Source: Pseudoalteromonas tunicata (GTDB lineage: Bacteria > Pseudomonadota > Gammaproteobacteria > Enterobacterales > Alteromonadaceae). Taken from it: a stretch of 64,000 nucleotides of DNA. Every line of letters begins with the position of its first letter. Position 1 is the first letter of the stretch. The notes below the pieces were generated by a model. It had not been told where the DNA came from. It ran no database searches and was given only the letters and a program-made list of their open reading frames with translations. Shown piece after piece: positions 35,982 to 45,756 of the stretch. Position numbers and translations under genes: made by a program. Where the stretch lies: the NCBI RefSeq assembly GCF_002310815.1, contig NZ_CP011032.1:2830001-2894000 (forward strand), given 5' to 3'.

Positions 35982-37104
35982 AACCCACTTCTCGATTTAT
36001 TCGTGATGCTACATCTGCAAGTGCAATACTTGCTTCAGATAATCCTGCGTTTGCTACGGCCTGAGGCATGCCATAAACCACACACGATTTTTCATCCTGA
36101 GCCCAAATCTTCGAGCCAGCTTGCTTGAGCATCCGAGCCCCTTCACGGCCATCAGCCCCCATGCCAGTCAAAACAATAGCCAACACGCTATTACCAAAAC
36201 TTTTTGCAGCACTCGCAAAGGTGATGTCTACACTTGGTTTGTATGTTACCCGAGCATTATCATCTTCATAAATACGTAGCTTTTGGCCTGAGCCTCGACC
36301 TTCAACTAACATTTGTTTTCCACCTGGAGCAAGATAAGCAACACCGGGTCTCAGTAAGTCTCCATTTTGCGCTTCTTTTACTTCAATTTTACACAATGAG
36401 TTAAGCCTTGATGCAAAAGCTGGTGTAAATGCGGCCGGCATATGCTGAATTAACAAAATGGGATGAGGAAAGTTTTGTGGTAACTGAGTCAAAATATTCT
36501 GTAATGCTACCGGTCCACCAGTTGAAGTACCAATAGCTACTAATTGATATTTTTTACCTGACGCTCTGATATCAGTATCAGTACTTTTATTTTCAGATGC
36601 TCGTGAAGGTGCAAATGAACGATCAGGTTGTCGTAAATTAGATGCTCTTGCTGATGTAGAGCTCATCAAGGTAGAAGCAGGAGCAGGCCTCACATAACGA
36701 GAAATTCGTCTACGACCAATCTCTTTTACTTTTTGCTGTAAAAGCCGAGTTGCCTCTTCTTTATCTCTAGCAATATCTTCAAATTTTTTCGGTAAGAAAT
36801 CCAATGCTCCAGCATCTAACGCATCTAACGTTGCAGAAGCTCCAGCATGAGTTAACGAAGAAAACATCAAGATGGGTGTTGGCGTTGCCTGCATGATAAG
36901 TTTCACGGCGCTGATACCATCAAGTACTGGCATCTCAATATCCATGGTTATCACATCAGGTTTTAACAAAGCTGTTTGTTCAACAGCTTCTTTACCATTA
37001 TTGGCCGTACCAATCACTTCGAGATCAGGATCTTCATTAATAATTTCACTGACTCGACGGCGAAAAAAGCTCGAATCATCAACAACCAATACTTTTATCG
37101 CCAT
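35974..37104 (-). CDS. cheB: chemotaxis protein-glutamate methylesterase CheB
   Basis: A 376-residue protein with an N-terminal receiver domain (phosphorylated D55 in [13 protein letters not shown]), a Ser/Arg-rich linker (about 140-185) and a C-terminal methylesterase domain. The catalytic serine is in [12 protein letters not shown], with the histidine in [13 protein letters not shown] and the aspartate in [12 protein letters not shown]. It demethylates or deamidates chemoreceptors for adaptation. The matching methyltransferase CheR is not in the window. Confidence 0.96.
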   Translation of the reverse strand: MAIKVLVVDDSSFFRRRVSEIINEDPDLEVIGTANNGKEAVEQTALLKPDVITMDIEMPVLDGISAVKLIMQATPTPILMFSSLTHAGASATLDALDAGALDFLPKKFEDIARDKEEATRLLQQKVKEIGRRRISRYVRPAPASTLMSSTSARASNLRQPDRSFAPSRASENKSTDTDIRASGKKYQLVAIGTSTGGPVALQNILTQLPQNFPHPILLIQHMPAAFTPAFASRLNSLCKIEVKEAQNGDLLRPGVAYLAPGGKQMLVEGRGSGQKLRIYEDDNARVTYKPSVDITFASAAKSFGNSVLAIVLTGMGADGREGARMLKQAGSKIWAQDEKSCVVYGMPQAVANAGLSEASIALADVASRINREVGCG

Positions 37105-37124
37105 ATTACGGTCTCTTTTTATGA

Positions 37125-39305
37125 TTATTTAGTTTTACCAGCATAATGTTTTAGCATGCTAGGAACATCTAAAATTAATGCAATACCACCGTCAGAAGTA
37201 ATTGTTGCACCTGCCATTCCAGGTGTACCTTGCAATAACGCATCCAATGGTTTAATCACTACTTCTTCTTGACCAATTAACGAATCAACAACAAAACCAA
37301 CTTGTTGTGTCCCTAATTGGACAATAACGACATGACCCTGCGAACGTTTACGCTCATCATGGACATAATTGCGAATTAGCCATCGTTCTAAATAAAATAA
37401 TGGAATTGCTTTCTTACGCACTATGATAGTCAACTGTCCATCAACTAAATTGGTTTTGGTAAGATCTAGGTGGAAAATCTCACTAACTCCAGCTAATGGA
37501 AGTGCAAATGTTTGTTGTCCAACCATGACCATAAGTGTTGGTAAAATTGCTAAGGTAAGCGGTACTTTGATTTCAAGAGTGGTTCCAACCCCTTTTTGTG
37601 ATTCAATTTTAATTGAACCATTCAACTGGGTAATCTTGGTTTTCACCACATCCATGCCTACACCACGGCCTGAAATATCAGAAATCTCTTCTTTAGTAGA
37701 AAAACCTGGAGCAAAAATAAGATTATATGCTTCAGTATCTGATAAACGAGCAGCAACATCTGCATCAATTACACCTTTACCAACCGCAATACTTTTAAGC
37801 TTTTCTGGATCCATCCCAGCGCCATCATCTACAATTTTCAGTAGGATGTGATCGCCTTCTTGAGAGGCAGATAAGGTAACAGTACCGGTGCGAGATTTGC
37901 CTGAAGCTTCTCGCACATCTGGCATTTCAATTCCATGATCAACTGAGTTTCGAACTAAATGCACGAGTGGGTCAGCAAGTGCTTCAACTAAATTTTTATC
38001 TAAATCTGTTTCTTCGCCAACTAATAACAAATTAATGTCTTTACGAAGGCTGCGAGCTAAATCTCGAACAACACGCGGAAAACGACCAAAAACTTTCTTA
38101 ATTGGCTGCATACGCGTTTTCATTACTGCGCCTTGCAAATCAGCAGTAACAACATCTAAATTAGAAATCGCTTTACTCATACTTTCGCTACTAACTGTAG
38201 CTCCAAGACTTACTAAGCGATTACGTACTAAAACTAACTCTCCCACCATATTCATGATTTGATCTAAACGTTTAGTATCAACACGAACAGTGGTTTCAGC
38301 TTGCGGTGCCGCAGGTTTTGGGGCTGGTGCTTTTGCAGCAGCAACCGGAGCCTTGGCGACTGGTTCAGGCGCTTTACTTGCGGGGACCGGAGCAGGTTTT
38401 GCCGCCGGTTGAGGTTTAGTCTCAACTTTTGGGTTTGCTGCAGGAGTACTTGCAACTGCTTTTGGGGCAGCGCCAGCACCATGTAATTCATCTAATAATG
38501 ATTCAAATTCATCCTCGGTGATCTCTTCATCCGATTGAGAGCTTGCCTTTGAATGACTTACTGGTGCAGGAGTTGCTTTAGGTGCGTCAGCTGAAACAGC
38601 ACCAAATGAGCCAGAGCCATGTAATTCATCTAATAAACTTTCAAACTCATCATCGGTAATATCATCGTTATTAGAAGCACTTTGCTTCTCAACAACAGCA
38701 GGTCCTTTACCTGAACCATGAAGTTCATCAAGCAAACTTTCAAATTCATCTTCAGTAATATCATCAATACCACCAGATGAATCACTGGCTACTTCAGGCT
38801 CATCAACTGGATCCGCACCAAAAAAGATGTCATCAAACTCATCCTGGGCAGGCTCGCTTGCAACAGGCTCCTCTATAACAGGAGCACTTGGAGCAACAAC
38901 AAAGTCATTATCTGATGCTGGTTTACTTAATTTATGTAAGGTTTCGAGTAACTCTGGTGATGCTGGATCAGGTTGTTCACGATTCTGAATTTTTGCAAAC
39001 ATTTCATTTATCGTATCAAGCGCTTGAAGAATTACATCCATAAGTTCGGGCGTAACGCTTCTTTTACCTTGACGCAATACATCAAATATATTTTCAGCCC
39101 CATGACAAGCATCAACAAGCTCCGTCATTGAGAGAAAGCCTGCACCGCCTTTTACAGTATGAAAGCCTCGGAAAATAGCATTCAATAAATCAGTATTTTC
39201 GGGATTATTTTCTAATTCAACCAATTGTTCAGACAGGAGCTCTAAAATCTCTCCAGCCTCAACTAAAAAATCCTGCAGAATATCTTCATCAACTTCAAAG
39301 CTCAT
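37125..39305 (-). CDS. cheA: chemotaxis histidine kinase CheA with three linker repeats in place of a P2 domain
   Basis: A 726-residue kinase. P1/Hpt (about 5-105) has the phosphorylated H49 in [12 protein letters not shown]. The linker covers about 106-340. P3 dimerisation is at about 342-400, the P4 ATPase at about 405-585 ([27 protein letters not shown]) and P5 CheW-like at about 590-720. I see no globular P2 (CheY-binding) domain. Instead the linker carries three near-identical copies of an acidic motif, [15 protein letters not shown] (183-197, 216-230, 262-276). A weaker relative is at 154-162 (QDEFDDIFF), and a Pro/Ala/Lys-rich stretch follows. The motif resembles the CheY-binding peptides of FliM and CheZ. 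In Vibrio a linker segment of CheA also binds ParP, so that is an alternative role. Confidence 0.95.
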   Translation of the reverse strand: MSFEVDEDILQDFLVEAGEILELLSEQLVELENNPENTDLLNAIFRGFHTVKGGAGFLSMTELVDACHGAENIFDVLRQGKRSVTPELMDVILQALDTINEMFAKIQNREQPDPASPELLETLHKLSKPASDNDFVVAPSAPVIEEPVASEPAQDEFDDIFFGADPVDEPEVASDSSGGIDDITEDEFESLLDELHGSGKGPAVVEKQSASNNDDITDDEFESLLDELHGSGSFGAVSADAPKATPAPVSHSKASSQSDEEITEDEFESLLDELHGAGAAPKAVASTPAANPKVETKPQPAAKPAPVPASKAPEPVAKAPVAAAKAPAPKPAAPQAETTVRVDTKRLDQIMNMVGELVLVRNRLVSLGATVSSESMSKAISNLDVVTADLQGAVMKTRMQPIKKVFGRFPRVVRDLARSLRKDINLLLVGEETDLDKNLVEALADPLVHLVRNSVDHGIEMPDVREASGKSRTGTVTLSASQEGDHILLKIVDDGAGMDPEKLKSIAVGKGVIDADVAARLSDTEAYNLIFAPGFSTKEEISDISGRGVGMDVVKTKITQLNGSIKIESQKGVGTTLEIKVPLTLAILPTLMVMVGQQTFALPLAGVSEIFHLDLTKTNLVDGQLTIIVRKKAIPLFYLERWLIRNYVHDERKRSQGHVVIVQLGTQQVGFVVDSLIGQEEVVIKPLDALLQGTPGMAGATITSDGGIALILDVPSMLKHYAGKTK

Positions 39306-39321
39306 GCAGCTGTTCTCCCAT

Positions 39322-40092
39322 TTAGAAGCCTAAGCTTGACAATAAGTCATCAACTTCATCTTGACCCGAAACCACATCATCTCGCTCAGCAGCATCAATA
39401 ATTGGCCCTTCCGCAACTTGATCGAGTTCTTTGTTATGAACTTTAGTTGCCTCTATTTTTTTCTCTTCTACAGCTTTTTGACCTTCAACTGGTGAACCAA
39501 ACACTGTCAACATAGAGATTAAACTATCTTCAACCTCTCTAACGAGCTCAATCACTCGGCGAATAACCTGCCCTGTTAAGTCTTGGTAATCTTGGGCCAT
39601 AAGCACTTGCGTCATTAAACCATGCAATTGATCGGTATTAGATTGAGTGCTTTGGATAAAATCATCCAATTCTTTACACAGTAATTTAAACTCGCCTAAT
39701 TGTAGGTCGCGTGACATCAAACGATCCCAAGAGGGCTTAAGCTTTGTGATATCATCACTTAATTTGTCAGCAAGTGGTAAACTGGCTTCAATCGCATCCA
39801 TAGTCTTGTTAGCAGCTTGCTCAGTCATTTCCATGACATAATTTAATCGCTGCTTAGCATCTGGAATTGATTCTTTGGTTAATTCGGAAATTTTATCGTC
39901 AAATTGGAAATTTTTTAAAGAATCATGCAATTGCCGAGTTAACTTACCAACTTCAGCAAAGAGCTCTGATTGCCCCTCTGCTGTCAATTCCATTAAGAAA
40001 TCATTAGCTTGTTCTTGTTCTCCTTGTTCGAGCAATGCAACAAGGTGCCTTGCTTGATCAAGGTTAATGTGAAGCGCAGCGTTGGCTGACAT
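39322..40092 (-). CDS. cheZ: CheY phosphatase CheZ
   Basis: A 256-residue, largely helical protein. The catalytic region includes QVLMAQDYQDLTGQVIRRVIELV, in which the glutamine of DYQDLTGQ aids CheY-P hydrolysis. The C-terminus EVDDLLSSLGF is the conserved CheY-binding helix. It lies between cheY and cheA, as in Vibrio and Pseudomonas. Confidence 0.95.
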   Translation of the reverse strand: MSANAALHINLDQARHLVALLEQGEQEQANDFLMELTAEGQSELFAEVGKLTRQLHDSLKNFQFDDKISELTKESIPDAKQRLNYVMEMTEQAANKTMDAIEASLPLADKLSDDITKLKPSWDRLMSRDLQLGEFKLLCKELDDFIQSTQSNTDQLHGLMTQVLMAQDYQDLTGQVIRRVIELVREVEDSLISMLTVFGSPVEGQKAVEEKKIEATKVHNKELDQVAEGPIIDAAERDDVVSGQDEVDDLLSSLGF

Positions 40093-40109
40093 GAAGCTCT
40101 CCTTCCTGT

Positions 40110-40493
40110 TTAACCTAAACGCTCAAACACTTTATCCAGTTTTGTTTTCAACGTAGCTGCGGTAAATGGTTTAACAATGTAGCCGTTTACACCCGCTTGC
40201 GCTGCTGCAATAATTTGTTCTTTTTTCGCTTCTGCAGTAACCATTAAAACCGGTAAATGCTTTAATTTATCATCAGCACGAATTGCTCTTAATAAATCAA
40301 TACCTTGCATACCTGGCATGTTCCAATCAGTTACCACAAAATCAAACTCTTGATTTTGCAGCATTGGTAATGCGGTGCTCCCGTCATCTGCCTCTTGAAC
40401 ATTAGTAAAGCCTAGGTCTCTTAGCAGATTCTTAATGATTCTTCTCATAGTTGAAAAATCATCTACCACAAGAATTTTCATGTTTTTATCCAA
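40110..40493 (-). CDS. cheY: chemotaxis response regulator CheY (TTG start)
   Basis: A 127-residue receiver protein with the acidic pocket DD (11-12), phosphorylated D56, T86 and K108, all matching the E. coli CheY positions closely. The start is TTG at 40493, with a perfect GGAGG (40499-40503) five bases upstream. The alternative ATG at 40481 is 17 bases from that site. The resulting N-terminus [18 protein letters not shown] aligns with E. coli CheY end to end. It signals to FliM in the flagellar switch. Confidence 0.96.
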   Translation of the reverse strand: MDKNMKILVVDDFSTMRRIIKNLLRDLGFTNVQEADDGSTALPMLQNQEFDFVVTDWNMPGMQGIDLLRAIRADDKLKHLPVLMVTAEAKKEQIIAAAQAGVNGYIVKPFTAATLKTKLDKVFERLG

Positions 40494-40538
40494 AACATCC
40501 TCCAGTGAGGTTTAAAACCAAATTCACAAAATACTTAA

Positions 40539-41258
40539 TTAAATCCAGCCACTGATTTTAGCTTTGAGCTTAACCATTGCCTGACCATGTATCTGACTTA
40601 CTCTTGATTCACTAACCTCAAGGATAAGTCCAATTTCTTTTAAATTCATTTCATCATTGTAATAAAGTGATAAAACGAGTGCGTCTCTCTCAGGTAGACT
40701 TTTTATTGCTTCAACCAACGAAAGATTGAATTTTTCTGTTTGTGTATGATTAAAAGGTGAATCAAAAGCGTGTACTTGATCGTCGCTATGCAACACATCT
40801 TCATCCACACCTAAATCTTCAATCCCAATAATCCTACCACTGTTTACATCATTAAGAATATCATGGTATTCATTAAGCGTAATATCAAGTTTTTCAGCAA
40901 CTTCTACGTCTTTTACTTCTCGACCTAGCTCCGCTTCTAATTCTGCTGTAGCTTGAGCAACCATTCTGGCGTTTTTATGAACAGAACGAGGTACCCAATC
41001 GCCTTTACGAATCTCATCAAGCATCGCCCCACGGATACGGATCCCAGCATACGTTTCAAAGCTGGCACCTTTTGTACCATCAAAGTTTTTTGCTGCTTCA
41101 ATCAAACCTATCATGCCTGATTGAGTTAGATCATCAAGCTGAACACTCGCAGGTAAACGAGCAAGCAGGTGATAAGCTATTCTTTTGACCAGAGAAACAT
41201 GTCTTTCAATCAGGTTGGTCATCTGTTCAGCATTACTGTAGCCGGAAACTTTACTCAC
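40539..41258 (-). CDS. fliA: flagellar sigma factor FliA (sigma-28)
   Basis: A 239-residue sigma factor with region 2 (VKRIAYHLLARLPASVQLDDLTQSGMIGLIEAA and ASFETYAGIRIRGAMLDEIRKGDWVPRSV), region 3 and region 4 (LPERDALVLSLYYNDEMNLKEIGLILEVSESRVSQIHGQAM). It directs late flagellar gene transcription. It lies in the flhA-flhF-flhG-fliA-cheY block, ten bases after flhG. Confidence 0.96.
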   Translation of the reverse strand: MSKVSGYSNAEQMTNLIERHVSLVKRIAYHLLARLPASVQLDDLTQSGMIGLIEAAKNFDGTKGASFETYAGIRIRGAMLDEIRKGDWVPRSVHKNARMVAQATAELEAELGREVKDVEVAEKLDITLNEYHDILNDVNSGRIIGIEDLGVDEDVLHSDDQVHAFDSPFNHTQTEKFNLSLVEAIKSLPERDALVLSLYYNDEMNLKEIGLILEVSESRVSQIHGQAMVKLKAKISGWI

Positions 41259-41268
41259 TCACTAGGCC

Positions 41269-42126
41269 TCAGCGATTTACTAATTTTTCGATGAAAAACT
41301 CCAAATGCCCTGAAGGTTGATTTGGAATAGGCCATTTTGCAGCTTTGGCTGCAAGTGTTTTAAATGCGATGGCTGCCGGTGATTTTGGAAATAAATCAAC
41401 TATCGTTTTTTGCTTACGAATGGATTTACGCATATTTTCATCAAATGGCACAGTTGCCACTAATTCCAAAGCCACATCTAAAAAGCGATCGGTTACTTTT
41501 GATAGTTTTGCAAAAAGCTCCTGCCCTTCGCGTAAACTGCGCACCATATTGGCTACAATTTTGAATTTATAGACACCATGCTCACGACTTAAAATCTTTA
41601 TTAATGCGTAGGCATCGGTAATAGAGGTTGGCTCGTCACAAACAACCACAAGTACATCTTGCGCTGCTCGGGAAAAACTCAATACCATATCCGAAATACC
41701 CGCTGCAGTATCAACAATTAATACATCGTAATCAGCATTGAGTTCACCAAAAGCACGAATAAGGCCAGCATGCTCAGCAGGAGATAACTCCACCATATTC
41801 TGTGAACCTGACGAGGCTGGTACAATCCGAATACCATGAGGTCCTTCAACTAAAATATCTTCAAGCTCACATTCACCAGATAATACGTGAGACAAGTTAC
41901 GCTCCACTCGAAGTCCGAGCATAACGTCACAATTAGCAAGCCCTAAGTCAGCATCAAGGACAAGTACTCTTTGGCCTTGCTGTCCCATAGCGATTGCCAT
42001 ATTGAGCGAGACGTTAGTTTTACCTACGCCGCCTTTTCCGCCTGTCACTGCGATTACTTTCACAGCTTGATTTGTTTGATTCATTCTCCGCAGGCCACTT
42101 GCTTGATCTAAAACTGTATTAATCAT
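41269..42126 (-). CDS. flhG: MinD-like flagellar number regulator FlhG (FleN)
   Basis: A 285-residue ATPase with deviant Walker A GGKGGVGKTN (29-38), VLVLDADLGLANCDVMLGL and DVLIVDTAAGISDMVL. The N-terminal DQASGLRRM element is typical for FlhG and is known to stimulate FlhF GTPase in other species. It limits flagellar number by acting on FlhF and the FlrA/FleQ regulator. It overlaps flhF by eight bases. Confidence 0.95.
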   Translation of the reverse strand: MINTVLDQASGLRRMNQTNQAVKVIAVTGGKGGVGKTNVSLNMAIAMGQQGQRVLVLDADLGLANCDVMLGLRVERNLSHVLSGECELEDILVEGPHGIRIVPASSGSQNMVELSPAEHAGLIRAFGELNADYDVLIVDTAAGISDMVLSFSRAAQDVLVVVCDEPTSITDAYALIKILSREHGVYKFKIVANMVRSLREGQELFAKLSKVTDRFLDVALELVATVPFDENMRKSIRKQKTIVDLFPKSPAAIAFKTLAAKAAKWPIPNQPSGHLEFFIEKLVNR

Positions 42127-43534
42127 ACATCCCTACTGCATGAGACTCCAAGTTTGGATGTCTTTTAAATTGCGTGTTTGCACGTTTTGCGAACAGTTGT
42201 TCAGCCTTTTTTACTAATTTTTCTGCATTTGCCACACGAATATCCTCAGGAACTCGTTGACCATTAGTAAGATACCCTATTGGGAGGCGATTTTGAATCG
42301 CTATACTAATAATCTCTCCTAAACTTAGACATTCATCAAGTTTTGTGAATATACAACCACTTAGATGTACCTTTTTGAAGTGTTTTACTGTTTCTTGTAA
42401 CACTTCATGCTGTGCTGTGGCACTGAGTACTAAATAGCTGCGAATATCCACTCTGGCATTTTTCATTAAGGTATTCAACTGCTCAGTTAAACGTAAGTCT
42501 CGTTGACTCATACCTGCTGTGTCAATTAATACTAGACGCTTATTTCTTAAATGATAAAGCATTTCTGCTAATTCGTTTGCGTCTTTTACTTGCTTAACTG
42601 GACAACCAATAATACGGCCATAAGTTGCAAGCTGCTCATAAGCCCCAATACGGTAAGTATCTGTTGTTATTAATGCTATTTTGTCAGCGCCAAATTTTTG
42701 AGCACCAAGAGCCGCAAGTTTTGCAACTGTGGTTGTTTTACCGACACCTGTTGGTCCAACTAACGCAAATACACCGCCGTTACGCAAAATTTCGTTGTTA
42801 CTGGTATAAAGTTGGCTTTGTACCATTTCAAGCAAAGCTTGCCATGCTTTTTTCTCAGAAACATCATCAGGGATAAAGCAAGCCATTTGCTCTGCTACTT
42901 CGCTGCTAATGCCCATACCTTTTAAACGGTCGACCATATAGGCCTTCGTTGGATCTTTACGCGCTAAATCCTGTGACATTAAGCCTGATACTTGATGCTC
43001 GAGTAATTGACGAATAGCGAACATTTCATCTCGCATTGCTTTGATTTGAGCATCATTTCTAGGATCAGTTTTCGTTCTTAATTCACTGCTTTTTTCTGCT
43101 GCTTTTTTTGGTTCAGATACTAACTCGTCTTCCTCTGGGCCTTTATACCAATGCGATGTTGATACTTTTTGTTGTTTTTCTAACATGCTTGATAACGTGG
43201 AAGATTGAGGTTTAGTTGCTTGACGGTTAAGCAAGGCTTCTAAACTATCAGCCATTTTAGCTTCAGGCTCAGCTTGAGCCTGCATAGGACGCGGGCGTAC
43301 AAACTGACTTTGCATGCCCTGTGCTTGTGTTGCTTCACGCTCTGAAAGTGGTGATCTGGCAGCATTATTTACACTGCTTTTTACTGGTGTTCTGTCGTAA
43401 TCAACAGCAGCAACAATCTCAACGCCATTGGCCATTTTTTTGTTAGACATGATCACCGCATCTGCGCCAAGCTCTTCTTTTACTTCATTAAGAGCTGTGC
43501 GCATATCTTTGGCAAAAAACCGTTTAATTTTCAT
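42119..43534 (-). CDS. flhF: flagellar placement GTPase FlhF
   Basis: A 471-residue SRP-type GTPase. The N-terminal B domain is variable and charged (about 1-160, beginning MKIKRFFAKDMRTALNEVKEELGADAVI). The helical N domain and G domain carry P-loop GPTGVGKTTT (260-269), the DTYRIGAYEQL region, DTAGMSQRD and TKLDE. It marks the pole where the flagellum is built. It lies 19 bases after flhA. Confidence 0.95.
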   Translation of the reverse strand: MKIKRFFAKDMRTALNEVKEELGADAVIMSNKKMANGVEIVAAVDYDRTPVKSSVNNAARSPLSEREATQAQGMQSQFVRPRPMQAQAEPEAKMADSLEALLNRQATKPQSSTLSSMLEKQQKVSTSHWYKGPEEDELVSEPKKAAEKSSELRTKTDPRNDAQIKAMRDEMFAIRQLLEHQVSGLMSQDLARKDPTKAYMVDRLKGMGISSEVAEQMACFIPDDVSEKKAWQALLEMVQSQLYTSNNEILRNGGVFALVGPTGVGKTTTVAKLAALGAQKFGADKIALITTDTYRIGAYEQLATYGRIIGCPVKQVKDANELAEMLYHLRNKRLVLIDTAGMSQRDLRLTEQLNTLMKNARVDIRSYLVLSATAQHEVLQETVKHFKKVHLSGCIFTKLDECLSLGEIISIAIQNRLPIGYLTNGQRVPEDIRVANAEKLVKKAEQLFAKRANTQFKRHPNLESHAVGMYD

Positions 43535-43553
43535 AAAAACCCCTTAATCCTGT

Positions 43554-45665
43554 CTATTGTTGACCTACAGAGCTGACAATCTTGATTTGCTTTTCATCTG
43601 GCACTTCTTGATAAGACATCACCCTTAATCCTGGTAATGTATGCTTAACAAAACGTGACAAGACTGTTCTAAGCATTCCTGACGTCAACAATATTGAAGG
43701 TTCGCCTGCCATTTCTTGATTCTGATGCGCTACAGTTAATGAATTCTGTAAGCGCTCAGCCAGTCCAGGCTCAATACCGGCACCTTCGTCACCTGCATTT
43801 TGAAGTGAACGATGCAACATCTGTTCCAACTCAGGCGCCAATGTAATGACAGGGATTTCAACGGTTGCTCCAACAATGTCTTGAACTATGAGTCGTCTTA
43901 GTGAAATTCGCACTGCAGCCGTTAATACATCAGGATCTTGGCTTCTTGGACCGTACTCAACAAGGGTTTGTACAATTGAGCGCATATCGCGAATTGGCAC
44001 CCCCTCATTAAGTAAATTTTGCAATACTTTTACTATGGTAGTTAAGTGCAATACATCCGGTACTAATCCCTCAACAAGACGCGGATGGCTCTTCGTCAAC
44101 ATATCGAGGAGGTTCTGTACTTCTTCATGACCTAATAATAATGACGCATTATTGTGTAATAACTGACTAATATGAGTTGCAACCACTGTAGCCGCATCAA
44201 CAACTGTGTAACCTAATGATTGTGCTTCATCTTTTTGATTTGGAGAGATCCACACGGCTTCTAAGCCAAAGGCAGGGTCTTTCGTCGCAATACCAGAGAT
44301 AGGTCCAAATACTTGGCCTGGATTAATTGCAAGCTCATTGCCGTGTTTAAGCTCCCCCTCACCCACAGCAACTCCCATCAAAGTAATGCGATAAACATTA
44401 GGGTCGAGTTCTAAATTATCGCGGATATGCACCGGAGGGACTAAAAATCCGAGTTCTTGAGAAAGCTTTTTTCGAACCCCTTTAATCCGGCTTAATAACT
44501 CACCACCTTGGGCTTGATCAACCAGTGGAATTAAACGATAACCAACCTCTAAGCCAATCACATCGACTTGAGAAACATCATCCCAGCTCAATTCTTTTTG
44601 TTCTTGAGGTGAAGTGCTGCGCTCACCTTGAGCTGTTGGAACTAATTCACCTTTAGCGATGGCCTCTTTCTCTTTAATCGCCTTTTGCTGAGCTAAATAA
44701 GCCCCATAACCAATCAATACTCCTAGTGATAAAAAAGCCAAATGAGGCATACCAGGCACTAGGCCCATCATGATTAAAATACCTGATGTGATAAATAATG
44801 GTTTTTCATTCCCTAATTGGCGTTTTACTTGGTCACCCATGTTTTGTGACTCATTTTGACGAGTAACAATAATCGCTGTGCCAATCGAAAGTAATAAAGA
44901 AGGAATTTGCGCAACTAGGCCATCACCGATGGTCAAAAGGGTGTACACCTCCATAGCGACTTTGAATGGCAAATCGTGTTGGATCATGCCAATAAATAAA
45001 CCACCTACGATGTTAATTAATAAAATGACGATACCTGCTATGGCATCACCTTTTACAAATTTACTCGCACCATCCATAGAACCATAAAAATCTGCTTCAC
45101 GGGTTACTTCGTTGCGTCGCTCACGAGCTTGCTCTGCAGTAATGAACCCCGCATTTAAATCAGCATCAATCGCCATTTGTTTACCCGGCATTGCATCTAA
45201 GGTGAAACGTGCGGTTACTTCAGAAATACGTCCTGCACCTTTAGTAATTACCACAAAGTTAATAATAATTAGGATTAAAAAGACAACAAAACCAACAACA
45301 TAATTACCACCCATCACCACCGAGCCAAATGCTTCAATTACTTGCCCAGCAGCATCGCCTCCGTTATGACCTTCAAGTAATACCACACGAGTACTGGCCA
45401 CGTTTAAGGCTAAACGCAAAATAGTTGCAATCAGCAAAATAGCTGGAAAGGCACCAAAATCGAGCGGTTTCATGGTGTAAACAGTTACTAATAAAACGAC
45501 AAGAGCGAGTGCGATATTAAATGAAAATAAGGTATCAAGCAGAATTGGAGGAATAGGCAAAACAACCATCGCCAAAGCAGCGAGCACTAAAATTGGCGTG
45601 CCAACCCCACGAAGGTAATCCATTTTATCTTTATTAATTTGGGCTAATACGGCTTGGAAATTCAT
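43554..45665 (-). CDS. flhA: flagellar export gate protein FlhA
   Basis: A 703-residue protein with about eight N-terminal membrane segments (about 20-325) and a large cytoplasmic domain (about 370-700). The FHIPEP-region sequence GAGRISEVTARFTLDAMPGKQMAIDADLNAGFI is diagnostic. It forms the nonameric export gate for flagellar subunits. A sigma-54 promoter candidate and an inverted repeat lie in the 91-base gap before its start, so it probably begins its own transcript for flhAFG-fliA-che. Confidence 0.97.
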   Translation of the reverse strand: MNFQAVLAQINKDKMDYLRGVGTPILVLAALAMVVLPIPPILLDTLFSFNIALALVVLLVTVYTMKPLDFGAFPAILLIATILRLALNVASTRVVLLEGHNGGDAAGQVIEAFGSVVMGGNYVVGFVVFLILIIINFVVITKGAGRISEVTARFTLDAMPGKQMAIDADLNAGFITAEQARERRNEVTREADFYGSMDGASKFVKGDAIAGIVILLINIVGGLFIGMIQHDLPFKVAMEVYTLLTIGDGLVAQIPSLLLSIGTAIIVTRQNESQNMGDQVKRQLGNEKPLFITSGILIMMGLVPGMPHLAFLSLGVLIGYGAYLAQQKAIKEKEAIAKGELVPTAQGERSTSPQEQKELSWDDVSQVDVIGLEVGYRLIPLVDQAQGGELLSRIKGVRKKLSQELGFLVPPVHIRDNLELDPNVYRITLMGVAVGEGELKHGNELAINPGQVFGPISGIATKDPAFGLEAVWISPNQKDEAQSLGYTVVDAATVVATHISQLLHNNASLLLGHEEVQNLLDMLTKSHPRLVEGLVPDVLHLTTIVKVLQNLLNEGVPIRDMRSIVQTLVEYGPRSQDPDVLTAAVRISLRRLIVQDIVGATVEIPVITLAPELEQMLHRSLQNAGDEGAGIEPGLAERLQNSLTVAHQNQEMAGEPSILLTSGMLRTVLSRFVKHTLPGLRVMSYQEVPDEKQIKIVSSVGQQ

Positions 45666-45666
45666 A

Positions 45667-45700
45667 CACCACTAATTTCAAAAATTTGACACTAGTGGTG
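45667..45700 (-). repeat. inverted repeat covering the flhA translation start region
   Basis: On the minus strand CACCACTA (45700-45693) pairs with TAGTGGTG (45674-45667), and an inner TCAA/TTGA can extend the stem. The right arm ends one base before the flhA start codon region and contains the only SD-like GGTG. The left arm lies at -8 to +1 of the predicted sigma-54 transcript, so it would be present only in RNA reading through from flhB. Confidence 0.55.
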
Positions 45701-45703
45701 AAA

Positions 45704-45719
45704 AGCAATAATCATTCCA
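45704..45719 (-). promoter_or_regulatory. sigma-54 promoter candidate for flhA
   Basis: TGGAATGATTATTGCT on the minus strand has GG-N10-GC spacing and TTGCT at -12. The predicted start of transcription is 45693, a 27-base leader before flhA. Found by eye; the -24 element is less than perfect. Confidence 0.7.
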
Positions 45720-45756
45720 AGTCTAAAAATAAAAATAACAATTACAAAACAATAGG

